From Xanthomonas fragariae (GTDB lineage: Bacteria > Pseudomonadota > Gammaproteobacteria > Xanthomonadales > Xanthomonadaceae): DNA of 64,000 nucleotides. Of the stretch, positions 9,095 to 18,932 are shown one piece after another. The stretch covers positions 620,001 through 684,000 of the forward strand of contig NZ_CP071955.1 of NCBI RefSeq assembly GCF_017603965.1, written 5' to 3'. A program made the translations under genes and the position numbers. The notes below the pieces were generated by a model. It did no database searches, had not been told where the DNA came from, and saw only the letters and a list, made by a program, of their open reading frames with translations. Each line of letters opens with the position of its first letter. Positions within the stretch are counted from its first letter, which is position 1.

Positions 9095-10039
9095 TTAGCC
9101 CAGCGCTGCCTCCAGCTCCGGCAGCAGAGAGAACAGATCACCCACCAACCCGATATCGGCAATCTCGAAGATCGGCGACTCCGGGTCCTTGTTGATCGCC
9201 ACGATCGTGCCGGCGTCCTTGATGCCGGTCAGATGTTGGATTGCGCCGCTGATGCCGATGGCCATATACAACTCGGGCGCGATGATCTTGCCGGTCTGGC
9301 CGACCTGCAGCTCATTGGGCACATAGCCCGCGTCCACCGCCGCGCGCGATGCACCGACGGCGGCACCGAGTTTGTCGGCCAGGCTGTAGATATGCTGGAA
9401 ATTCTCGGCCGAGCCGACGCCGCGGCCGCCGGAGACCACGCGCTTGGCGCTCTGCAGGTCCGGGCGGTCGGAGCTGCCTGCGGCCAGGCCGATGAAGCGG
9501 GTGTGGGTCGGTAGCGTGGCATCGACTGTGACGGGCTCTACCGTTGCGTTCCCGCCAGTCGCCGCTTCCGGCCACGAGGCGCTGCGCACAGTCGCCACCA
9601 CGATCTGGTCGGCCGGCGCCTGTACGGTGATAATCGCGTTGCCGGCGTAGATCGGGCGCTTGAAGGTATGCGCATCCTCGACCGACATCAGGTCGGAGAT
9701 CTGGTTGACGCCAAGCAATGCTGCCACGACCGGCATCAGATCCTTGCCGAAGGTCGTAGAGGGGCCGAAGACATGGGTGTAACCCTGACCGGCGAGCTGG
9801 GCGATCTGCGGGCCAAGCACCTGTGCGATGGCGTGTTCGTTGGCAGCATTGGCCACCGTCAGCACGCGTGCAACGCCCGCCAACTGCGCGGCCTGGGCGG
9901 CAACCGCGGCCGGATCTGCCGCCAGCACGACGACGTCGATGGATTCGGCCGACACCGCCAGTGCGGCGCTGAGGGTCTTGGCGGTGGCTGCATTGAGCTG
10001 GCCGTTGAAATGTTCGGCAACAACGAGAACCTTGACCAT
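9095..10039 (-). CDS. etfA: Electron transfer flavoprotein alpha subunit
   Basis: 314 aa, the normal ETF-alpha length. The C-terminal FAD domain carries [12 protein letters not shown] (about residues 205-216), the ETF-alpha signature [20 protein letters not shown] and the terminal [23 protein letters not shown] passes electrons from acyl-CoA and related dehydrogenases to ETF-ubiquinone oxidoreductase, which is also in this window (21003-22652). The start codon overlaps the etfB stop (TAATG), so the subunits are translationally coupled. In xanthomonads etfA marks one border of the variable LPS gene cluster, which fits the change in content directly after it. Confidence 0.95.
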   Translation of the reverse strand: MVKVLVVAEHFNGQLNAATAKTLSAALAVSAESIDVVVLAADPAAVAAQAAQLAGVARVLTVANAANEHAIAQVLGPQIAQLAGQGYTHVFGPSTTFGKDLMPVVAALLGVNQISDLMSVEDAHTFKRPIYAGNAIITVQAPADQIVVATVRSASWPEAATGGNATVEPVTVDATLPTHTRFIGLAAGSSDRPDLQSAKRVVSGGRGVGSAENFQHIYSLADKLGAAVGASRAAVDAGYVPNELQVGQTGKIIAPELYMAIGISGAIQHLTGIKDAGTIVAINKDPESPIFEIADIGLVGDLFSLLPELEAALG

Positions 10040-10785
10040 TACAACAACCCCTTCTGCTTGAGTGCGGCCACCAGTTCGGCGGCGTCCTTGACCATCACGC
10101 CGCGGCTGCGCTTGGACGGCGCGGCGTAGTGCGTGGTGCTGAGGCTGTCATGCGCAGCAACGCCAAGGTCGGCAAATGCCAACGTCTCCAGTGGCTTGCT
10201 CTTGGCCTTCATAATATCCGGCAGCTTGATGAAGCGCGGTTCGTTCAGGCGCAGATCGGTGGTGATCACCGCCGGCAGATCCACTTCCAATGTTTCCAGG
10301 CCGGCGTCGACTTCACGGGTCACCGTGGCTTTGCCACCGGCGACGACCAGCTTGCCGGCAAAGGTCGCCTGGGGGCGGCCCCACAGCGTGGCGAGCATCT
10401 GGCCGGTCTGGTTGGCATCATCGTCGATTGCCTGCTTGCCCAGGATAACGAGGTCCGGTTGTTCTTTCTCGACCAGCTTGAGCAACGTGCGCGCTGCGGT
10501 CAGCGGCTGGATGGCCGCGTCGGTGACCACATGGATGGCGCGATTGGCGCCCATGGCCAGGCCGTTACGCAGATGGGCGGCAGCATCGGCCGGTGCCAGT
10601 GTGGCGACGACGACTTCGGTGGCGATACCGGCGTCGCGCAGGCGCAGGGCCTCTTCCAGTGCGATTTCGTCGAACGGATTGGGCGACAGCTTGACGCCGT
10701 CGGTGACCACACCGGAGCCGTCCGGCTTGACCTGAATGCGGACGTTGTAGTCCACCACGCGCTTGTAGGCGACGAGGATTTTCAT
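10039..10785 (-). CDS. etfB: Electron transfer flavoprotein beta subunit
   Basis: 248 aa, typical ETF-beta. The N-terminus MKILVAYKRVVDYNVRI and the region NPFDEIALEEALRLRDAG match the family. The AMP-binding stretch includes LVILGKQAIDDDANQTGQML, and the conserved VTREVDAGLETLEVDLPAV follows. It forms a heterodimer with EtfA. It is transcribed away from rmlB; the 229 bp between them must hold both promoters, but I see no clear consensus boxes there. Confidence 0.95.
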   Translation of the reverse strand: MKILVAYKRVVDYNVRIQVKPDGSGVVTDGVKLSPNPFDEIALEEALRLRDAGIATEVVVATLAPADAAAHLRNGLAMGANRAIHVVTDAAIQPLTAARTLLKLVEKEQPDLVILGKQAIDDDANQTGQMLATLWGRPQATFAGKLVVAGGKATVTREVDAGLETLEVDLPAVITTDLRLNEPRFIKLPDIMKAKSKPLETLAFADLGVAAHDSLSTTHYAAPSKRSRGVMVKDAAELVAALKQKGLL

Positions 10786-11014
10786 CGTGTACGAGATCCT
10801 TCAGCTATTGCGGGAAGGCCCGGCCGCGGCGGCGGGCCCGGGAGTGCCGTCATTCTAACCGGGCAAGGCGCACCATGCGATGGCGTATGGATGCGACGGC
10901 GCAGCACTTCGATGCGTCGTTGGATCAATGCCTAGGCCCGATATTGCTCTGACCGTATATCCTGTGCGGTCTGAAAACGCAGCGCGGTTCGCGCGCGACC
11001 AATGAGGGTAGACA

Positions 11015-12070
11015 GTGGCGACTTGGTTAGTAACCGGCGGTGCCGGCTTCATCGGCGGCAATTTTGTTCTTGAGGCGGTCTCTCGCGGTATCCGCGTGAT
11101 CAATCTGGACGCGCTCACCTATGCCGGCAATCTGAACACGTTGGCACCGTTGGAGGGAAACCCCGGCCATGTCTTCGTCAAGGGCGATATCGGCGACGGT
11201 GCGCTCGTCACCCGCCTGCTGCAGGAGCATCGGCCGGACGCGGTGCTGAACTTCGCTGCAGAAAGCCATGTGGACCGCTCGATCGAAGGCCCTGGCGCGT
11301 TCATTCAGACCAACGTGGTCGGCACCTTGGCCTTGCTTGAGGCCGTGCGCGATTACTGGAAAGCACTGCCGGACGTGCGTCGTGATGCGTTCCGTTTCCT
11401 GCATGTGTCCACCGACGAGGTCTACGGCACGCTGGGAGAGACCGGCAAGTTCACCGAAACCACGCCGTACGCGCCGAATTCGCCGTATTCGGCATCCAAG
11501 GCGGCATCGGATCATCTTGTACGTGCGTTCCACCACACCTACGGGCTGCCGGTGCTGACTACCAACTGCTCGAACAACTACGGTCCGTACCACTTCCCTG
11601 AAAAACTCATCCCGCTGGTGATTGCCAAGGCGTTGGCAGGCGAGCCGCTGCCGGTATACGGCGACGGCAAGCAAGTGCGCGACTGGCTGTTCGTCAGCGA
11701 TCACTGCGAAGCGATCCGCACCGTGCTCGCGAAAGGCCGGATCGGCGAGACCTATAACGTGGGCGGCAACTCCGAGCGCCAGAATATCGAGGTCGTCCAG
11801 GCGATCTGCGCGCTGTTGGATCAGCATCGCCCGCGTGAAGACGGCAAGCCGCGCGAGAGCCAGATCACCTACGTCACCGACCGACCTGGACATGATCGCC
11901 GTTATGCGATCGATGCTTCCAAGTTGAAGAACGAATTGGGCTGGGAGCCGGCGTACACCTTCGAGCAGGGTATCGCGCAGACGGTGCAGTGGTATCTGAC
12001 CAACCAGGCGTGGGTGCAGGGCGTGCTGGATGGCAGCTATCGGCTGGAACGCATCGGCGCCGCGGCATAA
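11015..12070 (+). CDS. rmlB: dTDP-glucose 4,6-dehydratase
   Basis: 351 aa extended SDR catalysing the second step of dTDP-L-rhamnose synthesis. NAD loop [11 protein letters not shown] (residues 7-17), catalytic HVSTDEVYG (Asp-Glu pair) and YSASKAASD (YxxxK) are all present, plus the [16 protein letters not shown] signature of the family. The start is GTG at 11015 with GAGGG 6 bases upstream. It opens the rmlB-A-C-D operon, 56 bp before rmlA. Rhamnose made here feeds LPS O-antigen in Xanthomonas. Confidence 0.96.
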   Translation: MATWLVTGGAGFIGGNFVLEAVSRGIRVINLDALTYAGNLNTLAPLEGNPGHVFVKGDIGDGALVTRLLQEHRPDAVLNFAAESHVDRSIEGPGAFIQTNVVGTLALLEAVRDYWKALPDVRRDAFRFLHVSTDEVYGTLGETGKFTETTPYAPNSPYSASKAASDHLVRAFHHTYGLPVLTTNCSNNYGPYHFPEKLIPLVIAKALAGEPLPVYGDGKQVRDWLFVSDHCEAIRTVLAKGRIGETYNVGGNSERQNIEVVQAICALLDQHRPREDGKPRESQITYVTDRPGHDRRYAIDASKLKNELGWEPAYTFEQGIAQTVQWYLTNQAWVQGVLDGSYRLERIGAAA

Positions 12071-12126
12071 GCGAGCCCCTCGCAAGCGTTCGTGCACTCG
12101 TGTGCGGGCTTTAACAGGAATACCTC

Positions 12127-13014
12127 ATGACACAACGTAAAGGCATCATTTTGGCGGGCGGGTCTGGCACACGCCTGTATCCGATCACCAAGGGCGTCAG
12201 CAAGCAGCTGCTGCCGGTATACGACAAGCCGATGATTTATTACCCGCTGAGCGTGCTGATGCTTGCGGGCATTCGCGACATTTTGATCATCAACACGCCG
12301 CACGAGCAGGCGCTGTTCCAGTCGTTACTGGGCGACGGTGCGCAGTGGGGGGTCAATATCCAGTACGCCGTGCAACCGAGCCCGGACGGGTTGGCGCAGG
12401 CCTATCTGATCGGCCGCGATTTCGTCGACGGCAAGCCGAGCTGTCTGGTGTTGGGCGACAACATTTTCCATGGACACGGTTTGACCGATACCTTGCGTCG
12501 CGCCGATGCCCGCGAGCAAGGCGCAACGGTGTTCGGCTACTGGGTCAACGATCCTGAGCGCTATGGCGTTGCCGAATTCGATCAGCAAGGCAAGGTCATC
12601 GACATTGCCGAAAAGCCGGCGCAGCCGCGTTCCAATTATGCGGTCACCGGTCTGTATTTCTACGACGGAAAGGCCAGCGACTACGCCGCTGCCTTGAAAC
12701 CGTCGCTACGCGGCGAGCTGGAAATCACCGATCTCAATCGTTGTTATCTCGATGCTGGCGACCTGCACCTTGAGCCCTTGGGGCGCGGATATGCGTGGCT
12801 GGATACCGGCACGCATCAGTCGTTGCACGAAGCGTCCAATTTCATCGAAACCATCCAGATGCGCCAGGGTCTGCAGGTGTGCTGCCCGGAGGAAATCGCA
12901 TTCGGTCAGAGTTGGATCGATGCGGAGCAGCTGGAGCGTCTGGCGGCGCCGTTGTTGAAGAATGACTATGGCAGGTATCTGCACGAATTGGCCGTACGAG
13001 GAGTAGTGCCTTGA
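12127..13014 (+). CDS. rmlA: Glucose-1-phosphate thymidylyltransferase
   Basis: 295 aa nucleotidyltransferase making dTDP-glucose from dTTP and glucose-1-phosphate. The signature [20 protein letters not shown] (residues 11-30) carries the activating Arg and catalytic Lys. GDNIFHGHG supplies the metal-binding Asp and [19 protein letters not shown] is the substrate-loop region. AGGAA precedes the ATG by 7 bases. The stop codon overlaps the TTG start of rmlC. Confidence 0.96.
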   Translation: MTQRKGIILAGGSGTRLYPITKGVSKQLLPVYDKPMIYYPLSVLMLAGIRDILIINTPHEQALFQSLLGDGAQWGVNIQYAVQPSPDGLAQAYLIGRDFVDGKPSCLVLGDNIFHGHGLTDTLRRADAREQGATVFGYWVNDPERYGVAEFDQQGKVIDIAEKPAQPRSNYAVTGLYFYDGKASDYAAALKPSLRGELEITDLNRCYLDAGDLHLEPLGRGYAWLDTGTHQSLHEASNFIETIQMRQGLQVCCPEEIAFGQSWIDAEQLERLAAPLLKNDYGRYLHELAVRGVVP

Positions 13015-13568
13015 AAGTGATCGAAACGCGTCTACCCGGTTGCGTCGTCATCGAGCCGGCGGTGTTCGGCGATGCGCGCGGCTATTTCTTCGAAACATGG
13101 AATGCCGAACGCTTCGGCCAGCACGGCTTGCCGACGCAATTCGTGCAAAGCAACGTGTCCACCTCCGCCAAGGGCGTGCTGCGTGGTCTGCACTACCAAT
13201 GGCCGCGTCCGCAGGGCAAGTTGGTCAGCGTGCTGGAGGGCGAGGTCTATGACGTCGCCGTCGATGTGCGCCACGGCTCGCCCAACTTCGGTCAATGGGC
13301 GGCGGTGGTGCTTAGCGCGGAGAACAAGAAGCAGTTCTGGATTCCGGAAGGCTTCGCGCACGGTTTTGCGGTCTTGTCCGAACGTGCAGTGTTCAGTTAT
13401 CTGTGCACCGACGTCTATGTCAAGGAAGCCGATGCCGGCGTGCGCTGGGACGACGCTGCGATTGGGATCGATTGGCCGATCAGCGATCCGTTGCTGTCTG
13501 CCAAGGATGCCGACGCGCCGTTCCTGGGCGACGTATCGGTCGATCGCTTGCCGGTGTTTACCCCTTGA
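13011..13568 (+). CDS. rmlC: dTDP-4-dehydrorhamnose 3,5-epimerase
   Basis: 185 aa cupin epimerase, normal length. [20 protein letters not shown] carries the catalytic His of the family, and [16 protein letters not shown] and [12 protein letters not shown] are conserved. The start is TTG at 13011, overlapping the rmlA TGA as TTGA, with AGGAG 7 bases upstream (12999-13003). Beginning there gives [16 protein letters not shown], which matches the family N-terminus. A later GTG at 13017 is possible but would trim it. Confidence 0.95.
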   Translation: MKVIETRLPGCVVIEPAVFGDARGYFFETWNAERFGQHGLPTQFVQSNVSTSAKGVLRGLHYQWPRPQGKLVSVLEGEVYDVAVDVRHGSPNFGQWAAVVLSAENKKQFWIPEGFAHGFAVLSERAVFSYLCTDVYVKEADAGVRWDDAAIGIDWPISDPLLSAKDADAPFLGDVSVDRLPVFTP

Positions 13569-14470
13569 CCACATTGGTCTTTGGGGCGAACGGGCAGGTC
13601 GGCACCGAGCTGCTGCGCGCACTGGCAGCCGATGGTGCAGTACAAGCCACCACGCGCAGCGGTCGGTTGCCTGACGGCAGTGCCTGCAAGGTAGCGGACT
13701 TCGACGCACCGCAGACGCTGACGTCCTTGCTGGACCGGATCGGCCCGAGCCGTGTCGTCAATGCCGCCGCCTATACAGCAGTGGATCGCGCCGAGCAGGA
13801 TCGGGATGGCGCATTGCGTGCCAATGCGACTTCGCCCGGCGTCATCGCGGCATGGTGTGCATCCAACAACGTACCGTTGGTGCACTACTCGACCGACTAC
13901 GTCTTCGATGGTCAGGGCAACGCGCCGTATCCGGAGGATGCACGAACCTCGCCGCTGGGCGTGTATGGCGAGACCAAGCTTGCTGGCGAGGATGCGATCC
14001 GCGCTTCCGGCGGGCAGCATCTGATCCTGCGCACGGCATGGGTGTATGCCTCGCATGGCGCGAATTTCCTGCGCACCATGTTGCGTGTCGGTGCCGAGCG
14101 CGAGGAACTGCGTGTGGTGGCCGACCAGGTCGGAACACCGACACCCGCCGCCCTGATCGCCGATGTCACCGCGCAGTTGCTGCGCCAACGCACATCCGAC
14201 ACTTCGGGTACCTGGCACCTCACGGCTGCAGGGCAGACCAGCTGGTATGGCTTTGCCGAGGCGATCTTCCAAGAAGCTGTCAGCGCAGGCTTGCTGTCGC
14301 GCGCACCGCGCGTGGTGCCGATCACTACCGCCGACTACCCGACGCCCGCAAAGCGGCCCGCGTATTCGCGGCTGTCGATCGACAAACTGCAGCGCGATTT
14401 CGATATCGTGTTGCCGGACTGGCAGGTCGGCCTGCAACGCGTGATTGCCGAAATCGCCGCTGCCAGGTAG
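13565..14470 (+). CDS. rmlD: dTDP-4-dehydrorhamnose reductase
   Basis: 301 aa SDR reducing dTDP-4-keto-L-rhamnose to dTDP-L-rhamnose. The frame is open much further upstream inside rmlC, but the conserved protein begins [24 protein letters not shown] at 13565 again overlaps the previous stop as TTGA, so this start is preferred. STDYVFDGQG and SPLGVYGETKLAGE (YxxxK) are present. No Shine-Dalgarno sequence is visible, so translation probably depends on coupling to rmlC. Confidence 0.94.
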   Translation: MTTLVFGANGQVGTELLRALAADGAVQATTRSGRLPDGSACKVADFDAPQTLTSLLDRIGPSRVVNAAAYTAVDRAEQDRDGALRANATSPGVIAAWCASNNVPLVHYSTDYVFDGQGNAPYPEDARTSPLGVYGETKLAGEDAIRASGGQHLILRTAWVYASHGANFLRTMLRVGAEREELRVVADQVGTPTPAALIADVTAQLLRQRTSDTSGTWHLTAAGQTSWYGFAEAIFQEAVSAGLLSRAPRVVPITTADYPTPAKRPAYSRLSIDKLQRDFDIVLPDWQVGLQRVIAEIAAAR

Positions 14471-14528
14471 TAAATCGGCGACTCTGGGCGGTGGCGATAT
14501 TTCCGCCGACCAATGCAAGCCGCAAAAA

Positions 14529-14556
14529 CAAACAGCCGGAAATCCCCGGCTGTTTG
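14529..14556. terminator. Bidirectional hairpin terminator between rmlD and xanB
   Basis: A perfect 11-bp stem (CAAACAGCCGG / CCGGCTGTTTG) with a 6-base loop lies between two convergent genes, with an A-rich run on the left and TTTGCTT on the right. It can end both the rmlBACD transcript and the xanA-xanB transcript. Confidence 0.85.
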
Positions 14557-14588
14557 CTTATGTGTTGCAGAGTCTTGCAAGCGACCTA

Positions 14589-15992
14589 TCAGGTGCGCCC
14601 GTAGGTGTCTTCGAAACGCACGATGTCGTCTTCGCCGAGATAGCTGCCGGACTGCACTTCGATCAGCTCCAGCGGCAATTTGCCCGGGTTTTTCAGGCGA
14701 TGGGTGACGCCCAGCGGGATATAGGTACTCTGGTTCTCGGTCAGCAGCAGCACTTCTTCGCCACGGGTGACCTCGGCGGTGCCGCTCACCACGATCCAGT
14801 GCTCGGCGCGGTGGTGATGCATCTGCAGGCTGAGCGTGGCGCCCGGCTTGACGGTGATGCGCTTGACCTGGAAGCGCTGGCCCATGTCGATCGAATCGTA
14901 GGCGCCCCACGGGCGATAGACCTTGCGGTGCCAGGTCGCCTCGGAACGGCCGGCCGATTTGATCTGGCTGACCACTTCTTTGACTTCCTGGATACGGTCA
15001 CGATGTCCGACCAATACCGCGTCGTCGGTTTCTACCACTACCACATTCTCCAGACCAACCATGGCGATCAGGCGCGAGCCGTACGCGTAGGTGTTCTGGC
15101 AATCCAGCTGGATGACATCGCCGTGGTGGGCGTTGCCCTGGGCATCCTGCTTGGACACATCCAGCAGCGACGACCATGAACCGACATCGTTCCAGCCGGC
15201 ATCCAGCGGCACCACCACCGCATCGGCGGTCTTTTCCATCACCGCATAGTCGATCGAATCCGACGGGCTGGAGGCGAACGCATCCTTGTCCAAGCGGATG
15301 AAGTCGGCGTCGCGCTTGCCGCCTTCCCACGCCTTCTGGCACGCATCGGCAATGGAGGGCTGGAACTTGCGCAGTTCTTCCAGATAGCGCGAGGCGCGGA
15401 ACAGGAACATGCCGCTGTTCCAGTAATACTCGCCGCTGGCCAGATAGCCTTGTGCGGTAGCCAGGTCGGGCTTTTCGACGAAGCGCTCGACGGCGCTGAC
15501 GCCTGTACCCGCGCTTGCTTTGATATAGCCGTAGCCGGTTTCAGGCGCGGTGGGCTTGATGCCGAAGGTGACCAGCTTGCCCTGTTCTGCCGCAGTCGCC
15601 GCCAAGGCGACCGCTGCCTGGAACGCAGCTTCATCCTGAATCACGTGATCGGACGGCAGCACCAGCAACAGCGGGTCACTGCCGTTGCGAGTAGCTTCCA
15701 GTGCAGCAACGGCGATGGCCGGTGCGGTATTACGACCCTTGTGCTCCAGCAAAATGGCCGACGGCTTCACGCCCAACTGCTGCAGCTGCTCGGCGGCCAT
15801 GAAGCGGTGTTCTTCGTTGGCCACCACGATGGGTGCATGCGCCGCCACCGGGGCGGAACGCAGCCAGGTGGCCTGCAGCATGCTGTGCTCGCCGACCAGC
15901 GGCAGGAACTGCTTCGGATACGATTCGCGCGACAACGGCCACAGGCGCGTGCCGGAACCGCCGGACAGGATAATGGGGAGGATGTCGCTCAT
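14589..15992 (-). CDS. xanB: Mannose-1-phosphate guanylyltransferase / mannose-6-phosphate isomerase
   Basis: 467 aa bifunctional enzyme making GDP-mannose for xanthan and LPS. The N-terminal nucleotidyltransferase has [20 protein letters not shown] (residues 9-28). The C-terminal type II phosphomannose isomerase cupin has [10 protein letters not shown], metal ligands in [10 protein letters not shown] and the motif [14 protein letters not shown]. The frame is open to 16010 with a TTG, but the ATG at 15992 gives [12 protein letters not shown] and the length I recall for XanB. It follows xanA by 48 bp on the same strand. Confidence 0.96.
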   Translation of the reverse strand: MSDILPIILSGGSGTRLWPLSRESYPKQFLPLVGEHSMLQATWLRSAPVAAHAPIVVANEEHRFMAAEQLQQLGVKPSAILLEHKGRNTAPAIAVAALEATRNGSDPLLLVLPSDHVIQDEAAFQAAVALAATAAEQGKLVTFGIKPTAPETGYGYIKASAGTGVSAVERFVEKPDLATAQGYLASGEYYWNSGMFLFRASRYLEELRKFQPSIADACQKAWEGGKRDADFIRLDKDAFASSPSDSIDYAVMEKTADAVVVPLDAGWNDVGSWSSLLDVSKQDAQGNAHHGDVIQLDCQNTYAYGSRLIAMVGLENVVVVETDDAVLVGHRDRIQEVKEVVSQIKSAGRSEATWHRKVYRPWGAYDSIDMGQRFQVKRITVKPGATLSLQMHHHRAEHWIVVSGTAEVTRGEEVLLLTENQSTYIPLGVTHRLKNPGKLPLELIEVQSGSYLGEDDIVRFEDTYGRT

Positions 15993-16040
15993 GGGCGGGG
16001 GAAACTCCAAAGTGCGTCTAAAGATGGGAGAGGGGGTGAA

Positions 16041-17387
16041 TCAGCCGCGCAGCAGATTGGAAATTTCCTGCGTACGCGTTTCCAGCAGTGCGGCGTCGCC
16101 GCGCGTTTCCACGTTCAGACGCAGCAGCGGCTCGGTGTTGGAGCTGCGCAGGTTGAAGCGCCATTGGCCGAAGTCGGCACTGATGCCGTCGGTGTAGTCC
16201 AGTTCCGGCGACTGATCGCCGTAGTGATCCATCACGCGGGCAACCGCCGCCTTGGCATCGTCCACCTTGAAGTTGATCTCGCCGCTGCAGGGGAATTTCT
16301 GCATGCGCGCTTCGACCAGATCCGCCAGCGAACGACCCGACTGCGATACCAGCTCGGCGATCAACAACCACGGAATCATGCCGGAGTCGGCGTAGGCGAA
16401 CTCGCGGAAATAATGGTGCGCGCTCATCTCGCCGCCATACACGGCGTTTTCGCTGCGCATCTTTTCCTTGATGAAGGCATGGCCACTCTTGCACAGCACC
16501 GGGATGCCGCCGGCGTCCTCGACCATCTCGACGGTGTTCCAGGTCAGGCGCGGGTCGTGCACGACCTTGCCACCCGGCTGCTTGGCCAGGATCGCCTGGG
16601 CCAGCAGGCCGACCAGGTAATAGCCTTCGATGAAACGGCCGGTGTGGTCGAAAAAGAAGCAACGGTCGAAGTCGCCGTCCCAGGCGATACCGAAGTCGGC
16701 GCCGTGTTGCTTGACCGCCTTGGCGGTGGCATCGCGGTTTTCCGGCAGCAAGGGGTTGGGAATGCCGTTGGGGAAGTTGCCATCGGGCTCGTGGAAGACC
16801 CGCACGAATTCGAACGGTAGATGCGGCGCGAGCAGATCGACAATCAAGCCGGCGCCACCGTTGCCGGCGTTGACCACCAACTTGAGCGGCTTGAGCGTGC
16901 TGCGGTCCACGTAGCTGAGCAGATGCTCCAGGTAGGCGGTCTTGTCGGTGCGGCTCTGCTCGTTGGCGGTGGGCTCGCCTGGCGCCGCCGTATCGGCCGA
17001 AACCGTGTCGCGGATCGCAAACAGGCCGGTGTCGGAACTGATCGGTCGCGCCTGCTCGCGGACCAGCTTCATGCCGTTGTAGTCCATCGGGTTATGGCTG
17101 GCAGTGACCATCACGCCGCCAGCTGCCTTGAGGTAATCGGTCTGGAAATAGACCTCCTCGGTGCCGCACAGGCCGATGTCGATCACCTCGCGGCCGCTGG
17201 CGCGCAGACCGGCCGAGAGTGCTTCCTGCAGCCCGGGGCTGGCCAGGCGCACGTCATGGCCCAAGACCACGGGTCCTTGATCTAGCTGTGCCGCCAATGC
17301 CACGCCGATGCGGCGCGCCAAGTCCTCGTTGAGTTCATCCGGCACGCGGCCGCGAATATCGTAGGCCTTGAAGGCGGGTAGCGTCAT
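16041..17387 (-). CDS. xanA: Phosphomannomutase / phosphoglucomutase
   Basis: 448 aa alpha-D-phosphohexomutase interconverting mannose- and glucose-6- and 1-phosphates for xanthan and LPS precursors. The phosphoserine loop TASHNPMDYNGMKLV and metal-binding loop WDGDFDRCFFFD are intact, and the C-terminal phosphate-binding LRSSNTEPLLRLNVE is present. ATG 17387 with an AGGA-type site upstream gives MTLPAFKAYDIRGRVP, the known N-terminus type. A TTG two codons upstream is less likely. It is the first gene of the xanA-xanB pair. Confidence 0.96.
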   Translation of the reverse strand: MTLPAFKAYDIRGRVPDELNEDLARRIGVALAAQLDQGPVVLGHDVRLASPGLQEALSAGLRASGREVIDIGLCGTEEVYFQTDYLKAAGGVMVTASHNPMDYNGMKLVREQARPISSDTGLFAIRDTVSADTAAPGEPTANEQSRTDKTAYLEHLLSYVDRSTLKPLKLVVNAGNGGAGLIVDLLAPHLPFEFVRVFHEPDGNFPNGIPNPLLPENRDATAKAVKQHGADFGIAWDGDFDRCFFFDHTGRFIEGYYLVGLLAQAILAKQPGGKVVHDPRLTWNTVEMVEDAGGIPVLCKSGHAFIKEKMRSENAVYGGEMSAHHYFREFAYADSGMIPWLLIAELVSQSGRSLADLVEARMQKFPCSGEINFKVDDAKAAVARVMDHYGDQSPELDYTDGISADFGQWRFNLRSSNTEPLLRLNVETRGDAALLETRTQEISNLLRG

Positions 17388-17520
17388 GGGCAATTCCTAC
17401 AGTGGGGGACGGATGAGTTTAGCGGCTGCGCCGCGTCTTGGGTGTTGCAGAATTGCGACCGAGGACAGGGAACAGTCAGCGGCTAGAATGAGCGCTTCAC
17501 ACCAGCGGGCGAGGGCAGTG

Positions 17521-18252
17521 ATGCGCAATCATGCATGTGGTGCGGCAAGCGATAAGCGCTATACCGATGCCAAAGCGGCGCTGGATGGAGTGCTGGCCGA
17601 TGGTCAAACTCTGGCGGTCGGCGGCTTTGGATTGTGTGGAATCCCGGAGGCATTGATTGCAGCCGTACGCGCCAGTGGAATCAGCGGGCTGACGGTGATC
17701 TCCAACAACGCCGGCATCGATGGCTTTGGGCTCGGTCAATTATTGGCCACCCGGCAAATCCGCAAGATGATTTCGTCCTACGTGGGCGAAAACAAGGAAT
17801 TCGAGCGGCAATATCTGGCCGGCGAACTCGAACTGGAGTTCAACCCACAAGGCACATTGGCCGAACGCCTGCGCGCTGGCGGTGCCGGGATTCCAGCGTT
17901 CTACACAGCGACCGGCTACGGCACCATCGTTGCCGACGGTAAGCAAACCCGCCAATTCGACGGCAAGCATTACGTGCTGGAAACCGCGCTGCATGCCGAC
18001 CTTGCACTGGTCAAAGCTTGGCGTGGCGATACGGCCGGCAACCTGGTGTTCCGCAAGACCGCGCGCAACTTCAATCCGGCCTGCGCCATGGCCGGTCGCG
18101 TCTGCATTGCCGAAGTGGAGGAGATTGTGGAATTGGGTACGATCGATCCCGACCAAGTGCATCTGCCCGGCATCTACGTCGACCGCATGGTGCTCAATGC
18201 CACGCCGGAAAAACGCATCGAACAGCGCACCGTGCGCGAAGGACAGCAGTGA
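17521..18252 (+). CDS. lpsI: 3-oxoacid (succinyl-CoA:3-ketoacid) CoA-transferase subunit A
   Basis: 243 aa alpha subunit. [20 protein letters not shown] and the [14 protein letters not shown] region match SCOT-type CoA transferases. The C-terminus contains [20 protein letters not shown], a strong family signature. The open frame starts far upstream, but the GAGGGC site at 17509-17514 supports ATG 17521. The stop overlaps the subunit B start. The gene carries the historical name lpsI in xanthomonads although its chemistry is ketone-body/acyl-CoA metabolism. It is divergent from xanA. Confidence 0.9.
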   Translation: MRNHACGAASDKRYTDAKAALDGVLADGQTLAVGGFGLCGIPEALIAAVRASGISGLTVISNNAGIDGFGLGQLLATRQIRKMISSYVGENKEFERQYLAGELELEFNPQGTLAERLRAGGAGIPAFYTATGYGTIVADGKQTRQFDGKHYVLETALHADLALVKAWRGDTAGNLVFRKTARNFNPACAMAGRVCIAEVEEIVELGTIDPDQVHLPGIYVDRMVLNATPEKRIEQRTVREGQQ

Positions 18253-18893
18253 TGGTCTGGACCAGAGATCAGATGGCCAAACGTGCGGCACGCGAACTGA
18301 CCGATGGCGCTTATGTCAACTTGGGCATCGGCCTGCCGACGCTGGTGGCCAATCATATTCCCGATGGCGTGGACGTGTGGTTGCAATCGGAAAATGGCCT
18401 GCTTGGCATTGGCCCATTTCCCACGGAAGACGCAGTCGATGCTGACCTGATCAATGCCGGCAAGCAGACAGTCACTGCGCGCGCCGGTGCGAGTTATTTC
18501 GGTAGCCACGATTCGTTCGCGATGATCCGCGGCGGTCATATCGACCTGGCGATCCTCGGCGCGATGCAGGTCACCGAGCGCGGCGACCTGGCCAACTGGA
18601 TGGTGCCCGGCAAGATGGTCAAGGGCATGGGCGGGGCAATGGATCTAGTTGCCGGCGTCAAGCGCGTGGTGGTGTTGATGGAGCACGTCGCCAAAGACGG
18701 CAGCCATAAGATCCTGCGCGAATGCGACCTGCCGCTGACGGGCGTCGGCGTGGTCGATCGCATCATTACCGACCTTGCGGTGTTCGACGTCACCGATCGC
18801 GGGCTGGTGTTGGTGGAGTCGGCCGATGGAGTAGACCTGGAGGAGTTGCGCGCCAAAACCGGTGTCGCATTCGTTGTGCAAACACTAGACTAG
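18252..18893 (+). CDS. lpsJ: 3-oxoacid CoA-transferase subunit B
   Basis: 213 aa beta subunit. The catalytic glutamate lies in [13 protein letters not shown] (about residue 49), the thioester-forming residue of the family. [16 protein letters not shown] and [19 protein letters not shown] are conserved. The frame is open upstream within lpsI, but ATG 18252 overlaps the lpsI TGA (TGATG) and gives the expected [15 protein letters not shown] start. It ends 25 bp from the convergent WbsX/RgpF gene. Confidence 0.92.
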   Translation: MVWTRDQMAKRAARELTDGAYVNLGIGLPTLVANHIPDGVDVWLQSENGLLGIGPFPTEDAVDADLINAGKQTVTARAGASYFGSHDSFAMIRGGHIDLAILGAMQVTERGDLANWMVPGKMVKGMGGAMDLVAGVKRVVVLMEHVAKDGSHKILRECDLPLTGVGVVDRIITDLAVFDVTDRGLVLVESADGVDLEELRAKTGVAFVVQTLD

Positions 18894-18907
18894 TTGCGTT
18901 GCAATCC

Positions 18908-18932
18908 GCAAGGCGCCGTCACGGCGCCTTGC
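18908..18932. terminator. Convergent-gene hairpin between lpsJ and the WbsX/RgpF gene
   Basis: A perfect 10-bp inverted repeat (GCAAGGCGCC / GGCGCCTTGC, loop GTCAC). The left arm is downstream of lpsJ. The loop and right arm overlap the final codons and stop of the minus-strand gene (stop at 18919-18921). It has no long T-run, so strength as a terminator is uncertain. Confidence 0.6.

Noticed and set aside
10786..11014. Promoter boxes between etfB and rmlB
   Set aside because: TTGCTC and TATATC-like strings occur near 10943-10960 but with poor spacing; no defensible promoter.
17368..17520. N-terminal extension of lpsI starting at 17368
   Set aside because: Overlaps the xanA start on the other strand and lacks family similarity; the GAGGGC site supports 17521.
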